From contig JAFREQ010000043.1 of NCBI GenBank assembly GCA_025331565.1, positions 3,915,001-3,979,000 of the forward strand: a stretch of 64,000 nt of DNA. The letters are read 5' to 3'. Both the position numbers and the translations under genes were made by a program. Under the pieces are notes generated by a model that did not search any database, was not told the DNA's origin, and saw nothing but the letters and a program-made list of their open reading frames with translations. Numbering within the stretch: position 1 is the first letter of the stretch; each line of letters opens with the position of its first letter. Positions 36,241-49,465 of this stretch are shown here, in pieces. The DNA is from Holacanthus passer (Eukaryota; Chordata; Actinopteri; Pomacanthidae).

Positions 36241-39200
36241 TGTCTCATTCATAACACTCATAATGCCCCTATGAACTGTTATAGAAGTCTGTTATGAGTT
36301 TGTTGTTATACAATAGTTTAATATCCCTGTCACAGCGAATTAAGAGTATAAATATGCAATATTTCACTTGAGCAATTTGGAAGTCCAGTAAACTGAAGGA
36401 ATTGCAAGAGTGTGTTATTTAGTTTCCCTGAACCTAGAATATGCTGAATATACTACTAAGTCATATTTCAGCCTTAAAAGTAAATAAACAATTCTTCCAT
36501 TACAAAAAATAGCAAATGTGATAAAACACAATCCAACAACCTGTGGTTAATACTAGTGTGCAGTATTTGTATTAACTGTCAGAGATTTTGATACAGCTTT
36601 AGTTTTTGTAGTATTGACTAAATATTCTCTGTAAGAGTTTACATATGTCTACTTTTCTATCACTTTGCTCATGTAGCTTTCTTTTGTGTGGCAAAAATTA
36701 CCGTGCCACATGAAATCATTTTACAACTGAAGATTGATTCAGTTCTGTAACTCACAGATATAAAGGCACACATGTAAATCCTGTCATGTTGAATATCGGT
36801 TAGCAGTATGTGTCCTACTTAAAAATCACAATTTATAGAGTTGAGAATCAGAGATGAGATCACATCAAACACTGGAAAATTATGTTGCGAGCAAGGGGGA
36901 AAGTCCCCAAATCAATCCACAATGATTCAAAAATGTCAGTCTGTTATTCTGTGATGTTATTTCTCCACCCTGTCTTTGATAACTAGTATGGAAGCCCCCC
37001 CCCCCTTCCTTCCATGCAAACACATACGCACAAAGCAGCCAAACAGTGTCTGTATTGTTTAGTGAAAATGGGTTGTTGCCCAGGCAGAAAGAGGGTCAGT
37101 GCATGGTGGAAGATAAAGGGGGCTGAAAGTTTGTGAGAATGAGAGGATTAACAGCTTTGTTTTGGAGGAAGCTGTATGATGATACTCCAGCCTCTAGTAG
37201 TTGGATTATATGTTCAGCGTGTGTGTGTGTGTGTACATTATGCATCACATTTTTATAATAAAAGACATCCTACTTGATTGAAAATGCAGCCGGGGAAGAA
37301 GTAGCATATTTTCCTGTAGAGGAACCAAACTGTGTGCATGTCGTCCCATTTCCGACTCTCTCACCAACATTTAAATGTCATCAGCGTGAAGGCAGTTTGT
37401 ACTGGTATTAGTATTTGTGTGGTGCCACAGTCATGTTATTATTTTCTGAAAAACAGCTCTTATTTGTGAGTCTGTTGACTGGAGACAGCGCCTCAGGGTG
37501 ATGCTGCGCTCCTTTCATGGGGCGAATGGGGTAGCCCATGTGACACTCAGCAGCACCAGCCACAGTGAGGCCATCATCAGGTCGCCCTCAGCCCATCTGA
37601 GGATACGACTAATATCTTATGACTTATTATTTGCTCATTGCTTTACACCTCATTATGTTTCATTAAGTTTTAGCTTTGAGGAATTCCCCATTAACCGTGT
37701 TTACACACCATGTGGACTCAATAGTTAATCATTCTTTGCATTTGTTGACTGGATTTGTTGATTGGATTATTGGATCAAGGGATGATGCGTTATGTTAATT
37801 CAGAAAGTCTTTAATTCAGATCTTGTGTGGGGATTTTTTCTACAGATCCTCTTGATAACAAGTAAACATGAGTCCAACATTTTGGCTTTAGATCTGAGTT
37901 CTTAAAAATCTAATTGTGTCTTTGGTACATTTACCAACCAGGCCACATAAGAACAGATTTTATTATTTAAAATAAAATGTTTCTTTTATGTGTATATATT
38001 TAATGCATGGGGCATGGGTTGGGCATTTTTCTAACCATTTCAAACATTCTCTTAATTTTTTTTCCCAACAATCTCCTTCAGCAAAGTGTCTCTTCATGTT
38101 TTCAGACATTTGCCTCAGTTCCATAGACTTTTCATGATTACTCAGTCTCTCATCATTGAGGTGAATCAGAGTCTATACTGCTGAACAGAATGAGATCAGC
38201 TCCAATACCTGAGTTAGATTTTACCAGACCTTCAGTGCAACAGCATGTCTGGGAGACACGAACACAGCCCTTCCACCTACAAACAATGCTTTAGATCCAT
38301 ACTGATGCTGATGACTTCATCGGCCCCATTTCAGCTGCACAGGTCACTCCTACCTGTTCCTAGGTCTGCTGCATCTGGCTGACATCTGCTTTGACAGTGT
38401 GGTGCTCAGAATTCACTTGAACAGATAAATAAATCTACCTAGATCTTCCTTCTGCTTAACTCTCACAACATTTGGAATGTTTTAATCCCATTACAGCTTC
38501 AACCTGAAAAAGTTTTTTTTTTTTTTTTTCCAGTCGATGGGGTTAGTGTAGGGGATGAGAGGAGGAGGGTGGGTAGCAGGGGTGGCAGGGTCTATGTGTA
38601 GAGAGTGTATGAGAGTCCCTTTGTATCCCGGTGAAGCTACAGGCCAGGCAGTTATGGGTAAGGCTCCCTCATTGCCCTGTTTCCCTCCTCCCCGAGCTCC
38701 CCTTCAATGGAGCTCTTTGTCTTTCCAAAGTATCACACAGCCGATTAAAGAGAGGGAATTAGGAGTCAGGCTTAACCAGCAGCACAAAGAGAAACACACA
38801 TACACATACATGGCAAACTATAACAAACTTGAAATATGCATATAGGCATGCTGGATTAGATCAAGTTCAAGGAAACTTTCAGTTGCAGTAATCAGCCACA
38901 AACTCCAGTATACAAATGTAGATCTGATGATACTTCTGCGATCATCCCCACAGTCTCATACACTGGCTGCACAGGCATCACTCCCCATCACTCATGTTCA
39001 GCTTACCTCTGCTAATGGTCATTTGTAGATTGCTGCAGCCAGCTAAAGTGAAGTATCCATCAACTGAACAGATTACGTTTGAATGTGAGCTGTGATTGAG
39101 TAACTGGACGCCATGAGGACGTGCTTTTGTTGCTGAGTTTCTACATAGATCATAAGAATAGGAATGTTTTATTAATCTTGGGGACAATTAGTTGTTTGAA

Positions 39201-39323
39201 AATTAGTCCGATTTTTTCTTTTGCGCTATACTGTAGTGATTATTCAGACTGAGATGTTTTTTGTTGTTTCTATTGAAAAATGTTTCAGGAAGCAGACTTG
39301 CATCAAAGCAGAAATAATAGAGC
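36241..39323. other. intergenic region between convergent polr2f and sox10
   Basis: About 3 kb without coding signals. It holds a (GT)n run at 37218-37234, a C9 run near 36997, and a T-run at 38513-38530. It could contain downstream sox10 regulatory elements, but nothing specific stands out. Confidence 0.5.
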
Positions 39324-41535
39324 TTTATTTCAGGTGAGAGTAAAAGGTCATTAGTCATCATTACATGTTTAGGCTTTCACTCCTGCTGTTATTTAAAAGC
39401 TGTGCTGCGTTGACAACAGTTATACAAGAATGGAAAATATGAAATACTAAAATGGCAGTAACAGTCAAAAGTTTTCTCTCTTTAATGGAGAGAAACCAAT
39501 AACAGCGCACACAAACATAAAGCAAATATAAATAAGAGATGTAAAATTCATAGCAACGTTACAGATATTTCACACATAGCATCAAGGATGTAAAATGAAC
39601 TCTTATGCTGGAGGTAAATGGTTAAATAAAAATGGAGTTTAAGCTTCAATGGGCCAAGGATTTAAAACAAGAAGTGCTACATGCATATTGTTTGGATCTG
39701 TGTCCAGTAGTGATAAAAATATTTAAATGATATACATGAAAACAAAGCAAATTAATGAATTAGTTAGTGTGTAATAACATAGTAAAAATACAGTTTAGGA
39801 GATGAGGGACAGAAGTGAAAACACAGTAAACCATAAAGAGAAAGGAAAAAAGTGATTAACTAATAGTCAAAAACAATTGGGGAAAAAAAAACATGACTTA
39901 ACATAAAATACAGGTTCTCTGTTTCACGCGTGAGTATCAGTTATTGTTAAAGACAAGGCACATTTTATATTTAATATTAGGCTGCGTTAAAACTTATTAC
40001 AGCATCTTCTGGAAGCTTTACTTGCTCAATTGCTGGCAACTGTTTCTCAGTATTGGCATCTTCAACGATGAAACTGTCCCAGAAATGTTTTTTTTTAAAG
40101 TTACACAGCTACAATAAAAAGACATTTCACATCTAATACTGTTCTATATACACATTTTGAATGACACGTTAAGGAACAGAAAAGGCAGTGGTGCACACTT
40201 TCAGTGGAGATAATAATGGCAAAAAGCATTTGACAGTATTAATACAGTCAGTTGTTAAAACAGTGAAAAGGCTTTATCGTGTATTATATTGTATCCTGAC
40301 ATTTCTTCATGGATGCGCCAAATACTAATGAAAATCATCACACTCATCAGTGCCATTGTGGAAAAAGGCAAAAGTAGCTTTTGACACGAGTACGTTTATA
40401 TGTAATTTACAATAAGTCACACTGGAAAAATGTTGACAGCTACGAGAAAACGAATTAGCGACAAAAAGTAAGGTAGTGTCACGTTGGGAGAAACATCTGT
40501 ACAATGTGTTTCTTCTTTACAAGTTTTGGTCTCAAAACTTTGGTCGTTTCACAAATATATCAAATCTGTATGCATCAACATACGTACACTTTAATTTCAA
40601 GTACATAATATAAACTATCCTGATAATAGTCAGTCCTTATCAAAATTGTTTTGTGACTAAATATACATTTCACCTAACACAACCTCAACATGGTTTTATG
40701 GCATTTGTCTTCCACACATGTTCATTGCATGTACAAAAGGCATTTTAAGTGAACACAGCATAATAATTTTAATTAAATGGGCACAAATATGCCTCAGAAC
40801 CCAACAGAATGTCGTCAGTATTTGTTGTATTGATTTCCAAAAGCAATACTAAACTAACATCTGTTTGATAGAAGGTCAGTCTTGCCTGAGAAGTGAATGG
40901 GCCACAGCCGAATAGTTTGGCACTCCACTCTTCTGGTACAACCCCCCGACCCACCCCCACTGTTTCATATAGATTGAATTTGGCTCCCTCTCAGTCCCAA
41001 TGTTATCGATCTTGCTAATTCTCGATGTGTACCATGGTCCCTGTTGCTACTGACCCCTTGTGGCTTGTGGGAGAGGGGTGTAGACTTCAGTGTGCCTCTT
41101 CTGATACACATGGAGTCACCAAACTGACAGGGGCATGATTCATTACCATGTATGCACACTGCCACCGGAGGCTTTGCTGCTGTAATTCTAACCTGGATCT
41201 CTGCGGCGGTGGTGGGTGGGTGTTTTTCCTCTGCGCTACCAAAGTAATACATTCTCTCACTACTACACCGCGTGCCCCAAATAATCAACCACGATTCAAA
41301 AGCACCACGCTCCAAGCTCATCCTTGAGCTGTGGCAGCGTTTCTGCCTCTGGGTGAGAATAGTGTGGGGTTTCTCCCCCCCTGCCTCCCCAGCCGACTCC
41401 CCCAGTGCCTGCCCACCGCCCCCAGCCCAGACCACCCTCTCCCACTGCTACCACCAGCACTGCTGTTGTTGCTGCTGCTCCTCGGGTCTGACAGGGGGCT
41501 GAACCTGCACTAGTGCCCTCTGGTCTTGTTGTCTG
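39324..41535 (-). terminator. sox10: sox10 3' UTR with poly(A) signal at 39324-39329
   Basis: About 2.2 kb of AT-rich sequence follows the sox10 stop. AATAAA on the minus strand (TTTATT at 39324-39329) is a good end; another lies near 39167. A long 3' UTR is usual for SOXE genes. Confidence 0.5.
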
Positions 41536-44500
41536 TCATGGCCGTGACAGTGTTGTGTAGACGGGCTGTTCCCAGTGCGTGGGGCTGTGTGACTGCGGTA
41601 CGTTGGATGGGTCGGTGATGGCTGTGTACAGGGGCCTCTGTGAGGGCCCCATGTAAGAGAAGGCGGAGTACAATCCTGAGGCCTGGCTGGAGTGGGTGTA
41701 GTATGACCCTGGGGCCTGGTGGTCAGCATAATCAGCAAACTGAGCCCTGGAGGCCAGTGAGGGGAAGGCAGAGCTGTAGTGAGGAAGGCTGAGGGAAGTG
41801 TAGGTGACATGGGAACCGGCCGAGGCTGCCTCTGTGAAGTGACCCCCGGCACCTCCGGCCTCGCTCTTGATCTGGGCCTTGGAGGGATCTGAGCCCAGAG
41901 GGGAGCTGTGGTGTTGCTGCGGCTGCTGCTGCTTGGAGAGCCAGGCCGCTGAGTGTCCACTGGCCGCTGCCAGAGCTGAGGAGATGCCGTAAGTGTATGG
42001 AGAGGCTGGAGAAGCTGTTGCAGCGGCTACTGCCCCGGCGCTCTGCCCAACCCCCGGGTGCCCATTGGGGGGAAGGTACTGGTCAAATTCATTGACATCA
42101 AAAGGTTCCATGTTGACCATCACCTCGTGGCTCATCTCGCCAATGTCCACATTACCAAAGTCAATGTGAGGTTTCCCAGATCCCGGACCTCCCGAGCTTC
42201 CCTCTGCTCCCATTGTGCCACGGGAGCCCCCATTCCCAGCGCCCTCCCGTTTTCCATCCCCTGCCTTACCAGACTGAGGCTCAGTCTTGGGAGTGGTGGG
42301 AGGTGTGGGAGGACTGTGACTCTGACCTGTAGAGACACAAGAAAACATGTAGTCAGTAGTTTTCTTGGCAGATTCAAACAATTATCTATAATCCCAACTC
42401 CAAAAAAGTTAGGACGCTGTGTAAAACATAAATGAAACAGAATGTGATCATTTTTGAATCCTTTTGAATCCTGAATTTGATGGCAGCAACGTGTTTCAAA
42501 CAAGTTGGGACAGGAGCAACAAAAGACTGTGAAAGTTGTGGACTGATCCAAAAACAGCTGTTTGGATCATTCCACAGGTAAACAGGTTCATTGGTAACAG
42601 GTGATGATTGGGTATGAAAGGTTCATCCTGGAAAGGTGATGGCTGTATAAAGGATGTTATTACATGGGCCCGGGAACACTTTGTAAAACTGTTGTCTGTA
42701 AACACAGTTAGTTTGCAAATGATTGCATTCTGTTTTTATTTACATTTTACACAGCATCCCAACTTTTTGGGAATCTGGGTTGTATCTGTGTGAGACACTG
42801 TCCAGTCATATCCAGACCAATCTAACAGTGTGACAGGGACTGTGTCAGTGGGGTAGTGGGATGGAGCTGGCAGCCCACCTGCAGCATGAGGGTGGTGCCC
42901 ATCTGCCAGAGGGGACCGAGCTCCCCCACTGTGGACCACTTCCAGGTGGAGGCCTTTGTAGTGGGATTGGCTGTGGCTGACCTCACCCTCCGAATGGCCT
43001 TCGGCCTCACTTCCTGACCCGGAACCAGACTTTCCGTTCTTACGACGTCTGGGCTGGTATTTGTAGTCAGGATAGTCCTTCTTGTGCTGCTTCCTCAGCC
43101 TCTCTGCCTCCTCGATAAAGGGTCGCTTGTCACTCTCATTAAGAAGCCTTGGATAAAAACAAAGATGTTGGTAGATGGTTTGTTTAAGGTATGAGGTACT
43201 GAAGAAAATTATCAGCCCTCAATCTTGTGTTCTGTTGATTGGTATATATTCTACAAGATAATGCCAAAAATGTGTAGAAATGTTGGTAGCTTTTTTTTAA
43301 ATAGGGAAATGGTTGTCATCTGAGAACATTTAGAGCATGTGGCAATGGTAACATTAATACTAGAAAATGCACATTAGGATTCTTTATGGCATAATATTCT
43401 GGGCAAAGTCAAGAGTCTGGCTTGATGGGCATGAAACACACGCTATATGGGTCAAATTTATCTTTCACAGATAGCAGTGATGTGCTCGACAACATACTTT
43501 CCAGCAATACGTCTGATCCATTTTCAGTGCTTATTAATACATTATGCTTCATTCACTACATCTGTGCAGCTGCGTCTAATGTCATGTTGCAATGGACAGT
43601 AATGAAATAAGACAGGCCAAAGAGACATCCTGTGTGCAAACTTGAAACTGAGCTCCTTATTTCTACTGCTGGCAGGAACGGCATGAGAAACCCCTGACCT
43701 TCCTCAGCCTCCCCGTTCATAGTGTTTCTGGGCCAATTAACCAATCATGTCTGAGTCCAAGGTCAATCCCCACCAGCTTAATGAATTTAACCTTTCTGAC
43801 CCTCTTGTCAGCAAATAGCATTCTATGTGAGAAAATGGGTGGATGGTCTAACAGAACTTTAAACTTAAAGAACTGCAGGGGTTCTGTGATCAAGAGGCAG
43901 TGATGCATATTTTTGCATAACGCCACAGATCAGCTTCAATGAGGGAACATAGTCTTATGACATTTTCTCCCAATTATGTCTTTGTTCATAGGAAAATAAA
44001 AATCAACCTAAACAAAATGGTCTGCAAAAAGGCAAAGGGGTGTATACTAGCAAAAACTAAAAAAAGATCCTAACCATAGGAATGTAGAGGTGTCTGGATG
44101 TGCACAATAATCAACAGTGTGCTTCAACAGCTTTATCTGTAAAATTCATCTACAAGCCCACAACATCCTACACCACCCTTGTTTCTCAATAAGAGCATCT
44201 GTGTGCACTTGAAGTTTGCCTGAAGGGAAATCCATGGAAGACTGATGATTTGAAAAACAAAGGGAAATGAAGAAAAATGATGGAGGATTTGAGGACAGGA
44301 TGCAAAAATATCAGCTGATTGGAGTGATGCTGCTTTGCAAGTCAGACCTCAGAAAACTAAGCTGTTTTTTTCGTGATTTAAGAGCCACTAACCCAGTTGC
44401 ATTAATTCTTGAAACTTTGATTCTTGACCATGACATTGACCTTTGCTCTATCCTAATTTGGACCTATAACCTCTAGCCTCTCACCCTAAAAAACTGACTC

Positions 44501-45100
44501 TGGCCCTTGTCTGTATCAGGTTTCTTGAAAGCTGAACATATATCCTGAAAAGTAGGATGTTGTTTGTTGTTGACATTGCATCTCCAGGCCCCCCACCACA
44601 ATCACAACATTACACTGATCTGACTGATGTATCCACACATAGAGTGCCCCCCTCCCCCCTCCTCACCTCCACAGCTTCCCCAGGGTCTTGCTGAGCTCGG
44701 CGTTGTGCAGGTGTGGGTGCTGGTCGGCCAGCTTCCTCCTGGCCGCCTGCGCCCACACCATGAAGGCGTTCATGGGCCTCTTCACGTGCGGCTTGTTCTT
44801 GCTTCCGGAGTTCACGCGCACCGGCATGGGCACGAGGGTCCAGTCGTAGCAGTTGAGCACCTGGCTCACGGCCTCGCGGATCTCTGCGGGGAACCGCTCG
44901 TCCTCGTCGTCGGATTTGACGGACGAGCAGCCCGCCGCCGAGTCGTCCAGCCCCGCCAGCTGCGCCTGATGCTGCCCGGGCAGAGGCGAGTCCCCGCCGG
45001 CCGCCGCGCCGGAGGAGTGACCCGGCGACAGGGAGCGGCTGTCGTCCGACATCCCCGGACTGAGCTCGACCTCCGATAAGCTCTGCTCCTCTCTGGACAT
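41536..45100 (-). CDS. sox10: SoxE transcription factor Sox10
   Basis: HMG-box activator of neural crest, glia, melanocyte and inner-ear fate. Three coding exons: 44667-45100, 42879-43147, 41536-42326; 497 aa (human 466). It starts MSREEQSLSEVELSPG; a GTG 12 nt upstream is not a start. Then come the SoxE dimerisation region (IREAVSQVLNCYDWTLVPMP), the HMG box from about residue 105 (HVKRPMNAFMVWAQAARRKL) into exon 2 (LLNESDKRPFIEEAERLRKQ, YQPRRRKNGK), a central region (KPHIDFGNVDIGEMSHEVM, FDQYLPPNGHP) and a C-terminal activation domain ending THWEQPVYTTLSRP. A poly-Gln/His patch is present. The HMG box reads ADQHPHLHNAEL where mammals have ADQYPHLHNAEL. Exon 1 is a CpG-rich block. The middle and C-terminal regions identify Sox10 rather than Sox8 or Sox9. 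Confidence 0.97.
42391..42782. mobile_element. non-autonomous Tc1-like element in sox10 intron
   Basis: It has terminal inverted repeats: the left reads atcccaactccaaaaaagtt and the right, reversed, caacccagattcccaaaaag. Both are followed by a GTGTAAAA motif, and TA dinucleotides flank the element. The interior shares the leader block (gaaagttgtggactgatcc) with the copies at 940, 7315 and 57498 but has lost almost all transposase sequence. It lies between coding exons 2 and 3 of sox10. Confidence 0.8.
43148..44666 (-). other. sox10: sox10 intron between coding exons 1 and 2
   Basis: A 1.5-kb intron that splits an Arg codon inside the HMG box, the conserved SoxE position. No repeat, RNA gene or further exon is recognised. 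Confidence 0.7.
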
Positions 45101-46214
45101 GTCGCTCCACACAGCAGCCTCCAGGTGCGCAGATGGTGTGTGTCCTGTTCCTAAATGCTCAGCTCTACCTGCCGGGTCCTTGTTGCTCTTTGTCCCTACA
45201 GTGGCGCACGGACTGCGGGCTGACGCTGTCTGATCTGTCCCTCTGGCCTCCTCTAAGTTATAATATAAACTGCCAGTCTGTCTCTACTCTCAACCTCCGT
45301 TGCAAAACTCTGTGAGGGTTCCACATTAAAGTTCTTTCCATCCGCGTTGTTGGTATCATAGGCGGCTCAGCGCGCACCTTGGACCCCAGTTTAGCTTCTA
45401 ACGCACAGCTGTCTGCGCCAAACTCGCCCGCTCTCACGTCCCTCCTCGCTTCCCCTTCACCCTCTCCTCCGTGTGGCCCACGATTGAAATCCAACAGCAG
45501 GGACCTGAAACAGCACAGCGATGGTTTCATTAGGCACCAAAAACTTCACATTCAGGCGTGTTGATTAAAGGGAGGAGATGATTTCTGTTCCGGCCAAGTT
45601 AAGACCTCACTGTGATGGAAATCTGTGCTGGATCTCAATAACCCGTCTCTCCATCACAGTAATGAAACCTAAAAGACTTGCCCTCAAAGAGTTGCCCCAC
45701 CCAAAATAGTCCCCATGTTGTCTCCACCTTTCAGCAACACTCACAGATATGAAAAGTGTCTCAAGTGATAAATATCATGAGGATAGGAGACAGACTGAAA
45801 TGTCTATGAGAAACAAAGGTGAGCTAAAATAGTCTCATTGGCCCAACAGGTGTCCATGCAATTTTGATTTACCTTTAGGTTAATTTGCTATAATAGTCCA
45901 ACATCATACGATTCAAAGTGGAATTCCTGCTGTATTTTATTATTATCTTCTATTGATTTATCTTTTAGTGGGACTGCATCAACTTCAGCCATATGTCCAT
46001 ATGATAAATGAAAATAAGTACATGCATATATAGGTGTGGACCTCTGCAGGTCTGGACCCCCCCAAACAAGCTACTGTTTAAGGTTTTGCAGTTATTCCAA
46101 GCTCCCCGGAGAGAAAGTGTTGGAATGATACGAGGCCGCAGCAGCAGCACAGAGGCTGGATTTATACCTGCACTGCTTGGATAAACACGACCTGGCGCTG
46201 GGAACATAAACCCT

Positions 46215-46218
46215 GTGA

Positions 46219-46252
<34 letters not shown>
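46215..46252. repeat. (GT)n(GA)n compound microsatellite
   Basis: About ten GT then seven GA units in the sox10 5' intron. Confidence 0.9.
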
Positions 46253-46639
46253 ACAGGACCAGGTCTATCGGCTGCAGCAAAATGCCTCCTTGTTTTGTTC
46301 ATTAAATCAACACCCTGCCCCCGATGAAATAGCTTGTCAATATAACAGACCGTGTGTTCATAAGTTAAGTAGAGGAACACTTAACACTCAGGTCACCTCA
46401 GCCTCATATTTGAGAAAAGGGTTCACCTCTTTTTTTTTACCCTCGTACTTAAAATATGTGAGTACGTATAAGTAAGTCCTATTAATTTCTACTTCTACTT
46501 TCTGATGTATGAAAATGGCATCTGGCTCTGTTGTCTCTGCAGAGTTAAATCACACATCATGTGTCGTTTGGCCCTACAGCGAAAGTTGCTCCATACACCA
46601 GCTTTTAATCAACACCAGAGTGGATGAGAGGAATCAGAT

Positions 46640-47110
46640 TCACCATCTGTCCCGGGGAGCATTAATAATGATATTTGCCTGCCACCTGGTCTGTGAGGCC
46701 ACTTCACGGACCGTCCCCGCCGCAGAGACACGGTGCGTAAAAGCCGTGCGTAAAGCTCCAAATGGCTCGTTACGCACGTGCTGGATGTTTTTACGGGACG
46801 CGCTTTTGCTTACAGTCATTCTAGCGAAATAGAGGAGAGAACAATGATCATTTCTCTTCGACTGCATTCATTATAAAGTATGTTATTTCTTTAGCAGATG
46901 GCGAATCTAAGCCTCCACAAATATCACTGTGTGATTTCTAAATTGTTTTCCACACATCCATCTAATCTCGCTTGTTATTAATTCACATTACCGGATTGTT
47001 GTGAACAGCATCACTGTGCCTAATGAATTTCGCCTATGTGAACTCATTATCGCCGCCTGACTTGCCAGTAAGTTGGCCTTAATTTGCTTGTTTGGAAACC
47101 TTTTTTCCTC
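46640..47110 (-). promoter_or_regulatory. sox10: candidate sox10 intronic enhancer
   Basis: A non-repetitive block with many plausible transcription-factor sites: SOX-like AACAATG at 46840-46846, ATTGTT near 46944 and 46998, several TAAT homeodomain cores, CACCTG/CAGGTG E-box-like sequence near 46683, and TTAATTTGC near 47080. It sits in the leader intron, where a conserved intronic enhancer of zebrafish sox10 has been described. Assignment rests on position and composition only. Confidence 0.4.
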
Positions 47111-47831
47111 CAATTAGTTTTACAATAGCTCATATTTACGGTGTCATCTGGTCCACACAGCTCCAAAACAACAGTAAATATGGGACAGACCTGCACAAAA
47201 TGTAGTTGCACTATCCTCTAAAACGAGGGGGGAAAAAATTGATAGCTCATCTTTTCCACCCAACACACAAAAAAACATGTTGAGGATAATGCAACTAATA
47301 ATGCAATCATTGCAACTTCTTAAAACGTATTTCTTTGATAAAAAGTTTGAGCATTTTGCTTTCCTGAGAATAAAAAAGCCTTCAGTTAATCGAACAGAGA
47401 AAGCTTGAATTTTAAATTCCGTGTCCAAACAAATAATGATCAACAACATATATATATATAAAACAAGCCCAGAAATTAATTTAAAACCCTTTTTAAGAAA
47501 AGATTCACCCTGACAGTGATTATTATGTTCATGATCACCACCCTTGTTAAAAAGTGTCAGAAATTGTTCCTCATTGTTCTTGTTTTTGCTGAAAATACTT
47601 TTTTTGCAACACTGTTCTCAGATGGTTCTACACACAGACCTGAATGGCTGAAATGTGCCAAATTATTAAAGTTTCAAAACGAACAAATCGGTGTGAGTAA
47701 TAATTATCCTGCAAGCTTAGATTATTAGAGGTAAGATCTCTAAATGAGAGTCCTGCTTCTTCTCTATTCATTCCGAGGAGGAGAAGAAGCAGCAGCACAG
47801 AGCAAAGACATGGAAATGCTAAGCGCCTTAC

Positions 47832-47990
47832 TTCAGTAATGAGAAAAGGAGGTCGCCGGTTTAGCACGAGAATCCGTGAGTTTCCCGAGTTTCCAGAGTG
47901 ACGCTCGCTCCCCAGCCCCCTCGCTCGCGCTGCCCGAGTATGAATGCCTGCTCTGTGTGTCGGTACCGGGGCTTAAAGAGCTCCTTGTAT
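47832..47990 (-). promoter_or_regulatory. sox10: probable sox10 promoter and noncoding first exon
   Basis: On the minus strand a good donor (CTGAA then GTAAGG) ends an exon at 47832. Just upstream lies a CpG-rich leader (47880-47945), and a TATA-like CTTTAAG near 47970 stands about 25-30 bp further up. The distance to the coding start (2.7 kb) suits the noncoding first exon that vertebrate sox10 genes have. Confidence 0.5.
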
Positions 47991-49465
47991 GAGGCTGAGG
48001 GGGGAAAAAAAGGTACAAGGAGGGGGGACAAATCTTAAAGGAACAGCACAGATGCAGGTTTGGAGATGTGTGATTGGCTGAACTCTCTCTCTCTCTCTCT
48101 CTCTGACTAAAGATAATGGTTCAAAAAATGGAGAGGAGAGAGTTTTGTCAGACACCAGCGTGCGTAAATTGTGTGTAAATTCACTTTTACGCACAGGGTT
48201 TTACGCTTAGAACAAACAATATTTTCATTATATACATGCTCTGATTATTTTACATGGTGATATAAATATTTGCATTATGCTATCAATCACCTATGCGCAC
48301 ATTCTGCATTGCGCAGGTGTGTACTTCACGTTATAGCCCCACATCTGGGCCTTAATTTGGTGTCAACATTTTTCAGAAACCACAATGAAAATGTCTTTGC
48401 AGGCTTCCTCCAGCAATTAAATGAGAATAAATAGGCCTAAACTTGAAACTGTGCATTAATCCACCACAACACAAGCACAAACCGGAGTCTAAATCGACAC
48501 CCAGCTGCAGGAGCGTCCTGTTCAAGTCATCACGAGTCTGATGTTTGATGAATCTGACGCACTTTTATGTCCTATATCAGAACATGCTCGGAGGCAAGGC
48601 AGCTTTCTGTCAGCGACACGTCCACAAATTGGGCTTTTTTATCAGATATCTGACCTTTTCTGGAGAGGAGGGGGAAAAAAGTGCCCTCACACACACATAC
48701 ACACACACGCAGATAAATGATCGTTTGTTTAAACAGAACATTTGGAAAAGGTCAAGAAATTTGCAACAGTGACTGAAGACTGGAGCTGATTACACATAAC
48801 ATTGATCATGATGGAGATTTAAATGGGCAAACTTGTTCAGGTGGAAGCGTAAATTCTAGATATACACTTTGTACACACGTGTGTGCACTTTAACATGACA
48901 GCTTCAGGCAGCATGCAGAGGCCCGTCATGGAGGCCGCACACTGCGCCTCTGCACGTCCCTGTGTGAGCTTTATAGTTGCATCGACGCCTCTCAATCGCG
49001 TTTAAAAGCAAACAGCATCGGTGGAAGATGCAGAAAGCAGAGACGAGATGGGGACTCAGACACCAGCGCTGTTCTGCGCAACAATGACCCCTTGTTTCCC
49101 CGCCATGCGACGCACTGGCACCCGCTCCACAAATCACCACCTCTTCTTCTTTTTTTTCTATTTTCATCATCCATTAATGTTGACTGGTGATAAGGGAAGC
49201 CTGTGCATAAGTGCATCTCTGTGTGTGTGATCGTCTTCCTCCTCTCCCCTCCTTTCTTTGCGTGCTTTGTTTTATCTCAGGTGAATTGTAATCATGTGAT
49301 CAAAAACGAGCGCCCCCTTCCCCCCTGAAATGAAAAAAAAAAAAAAAAGAAACATGGGGAACAAAAAGCAGTTCTGTGCATATGAAAAAAGAAAAGGAGA
49401 GGAAAAAAGCTTGTGTCTTTCCCTTCTTCCTCACACTCTTTGTCCGCCTCTCTGCAAACTCTGAC
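47991..49465. other. sox10 upstream region, no gene
   Basis: Mostly unique sequence upstream of sox10 with (CT)n at 48083-48104 and (CA)n-like sequence near 48688-48711. No open frame of family character is seen; the ORFs here are short and unsupported. Confidence 0.5.

Larger units (their letters stand above)
45101..47831 (-). other. sox10: sox10 leader and 5' intron
   Basis: The stretch runs from the ATG to the probable noncoding first exon. The acceptor of the leader intron is unresolved: candidates on the minus strand are a tgtttcag site near 45504 and a cctcacag site near 45308. The intron carries a (GT)n(GA)n microsatellite at 46215-46252 and a complex, AT-balanced block at 46640-47110 that looks like a conserved noncoding element. 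Confidence 0.5.

Noticed and set aside
41448..41960. 170-codon minus-strand ORF overlapping sox10 exon 3
   Set aside because: It is an out-of-frame reading of the Sox10 activation-domain exon, Pro/Thr/Ser-rich by composition only.
44627..45079. 150-codon plus-strand ORF opposite sox10 exon 1
   Set aside because: It is the antisense shadow of the GC-rich, Sox10-coding exon; its product is Arg/Val/Gly-rich with no family character.
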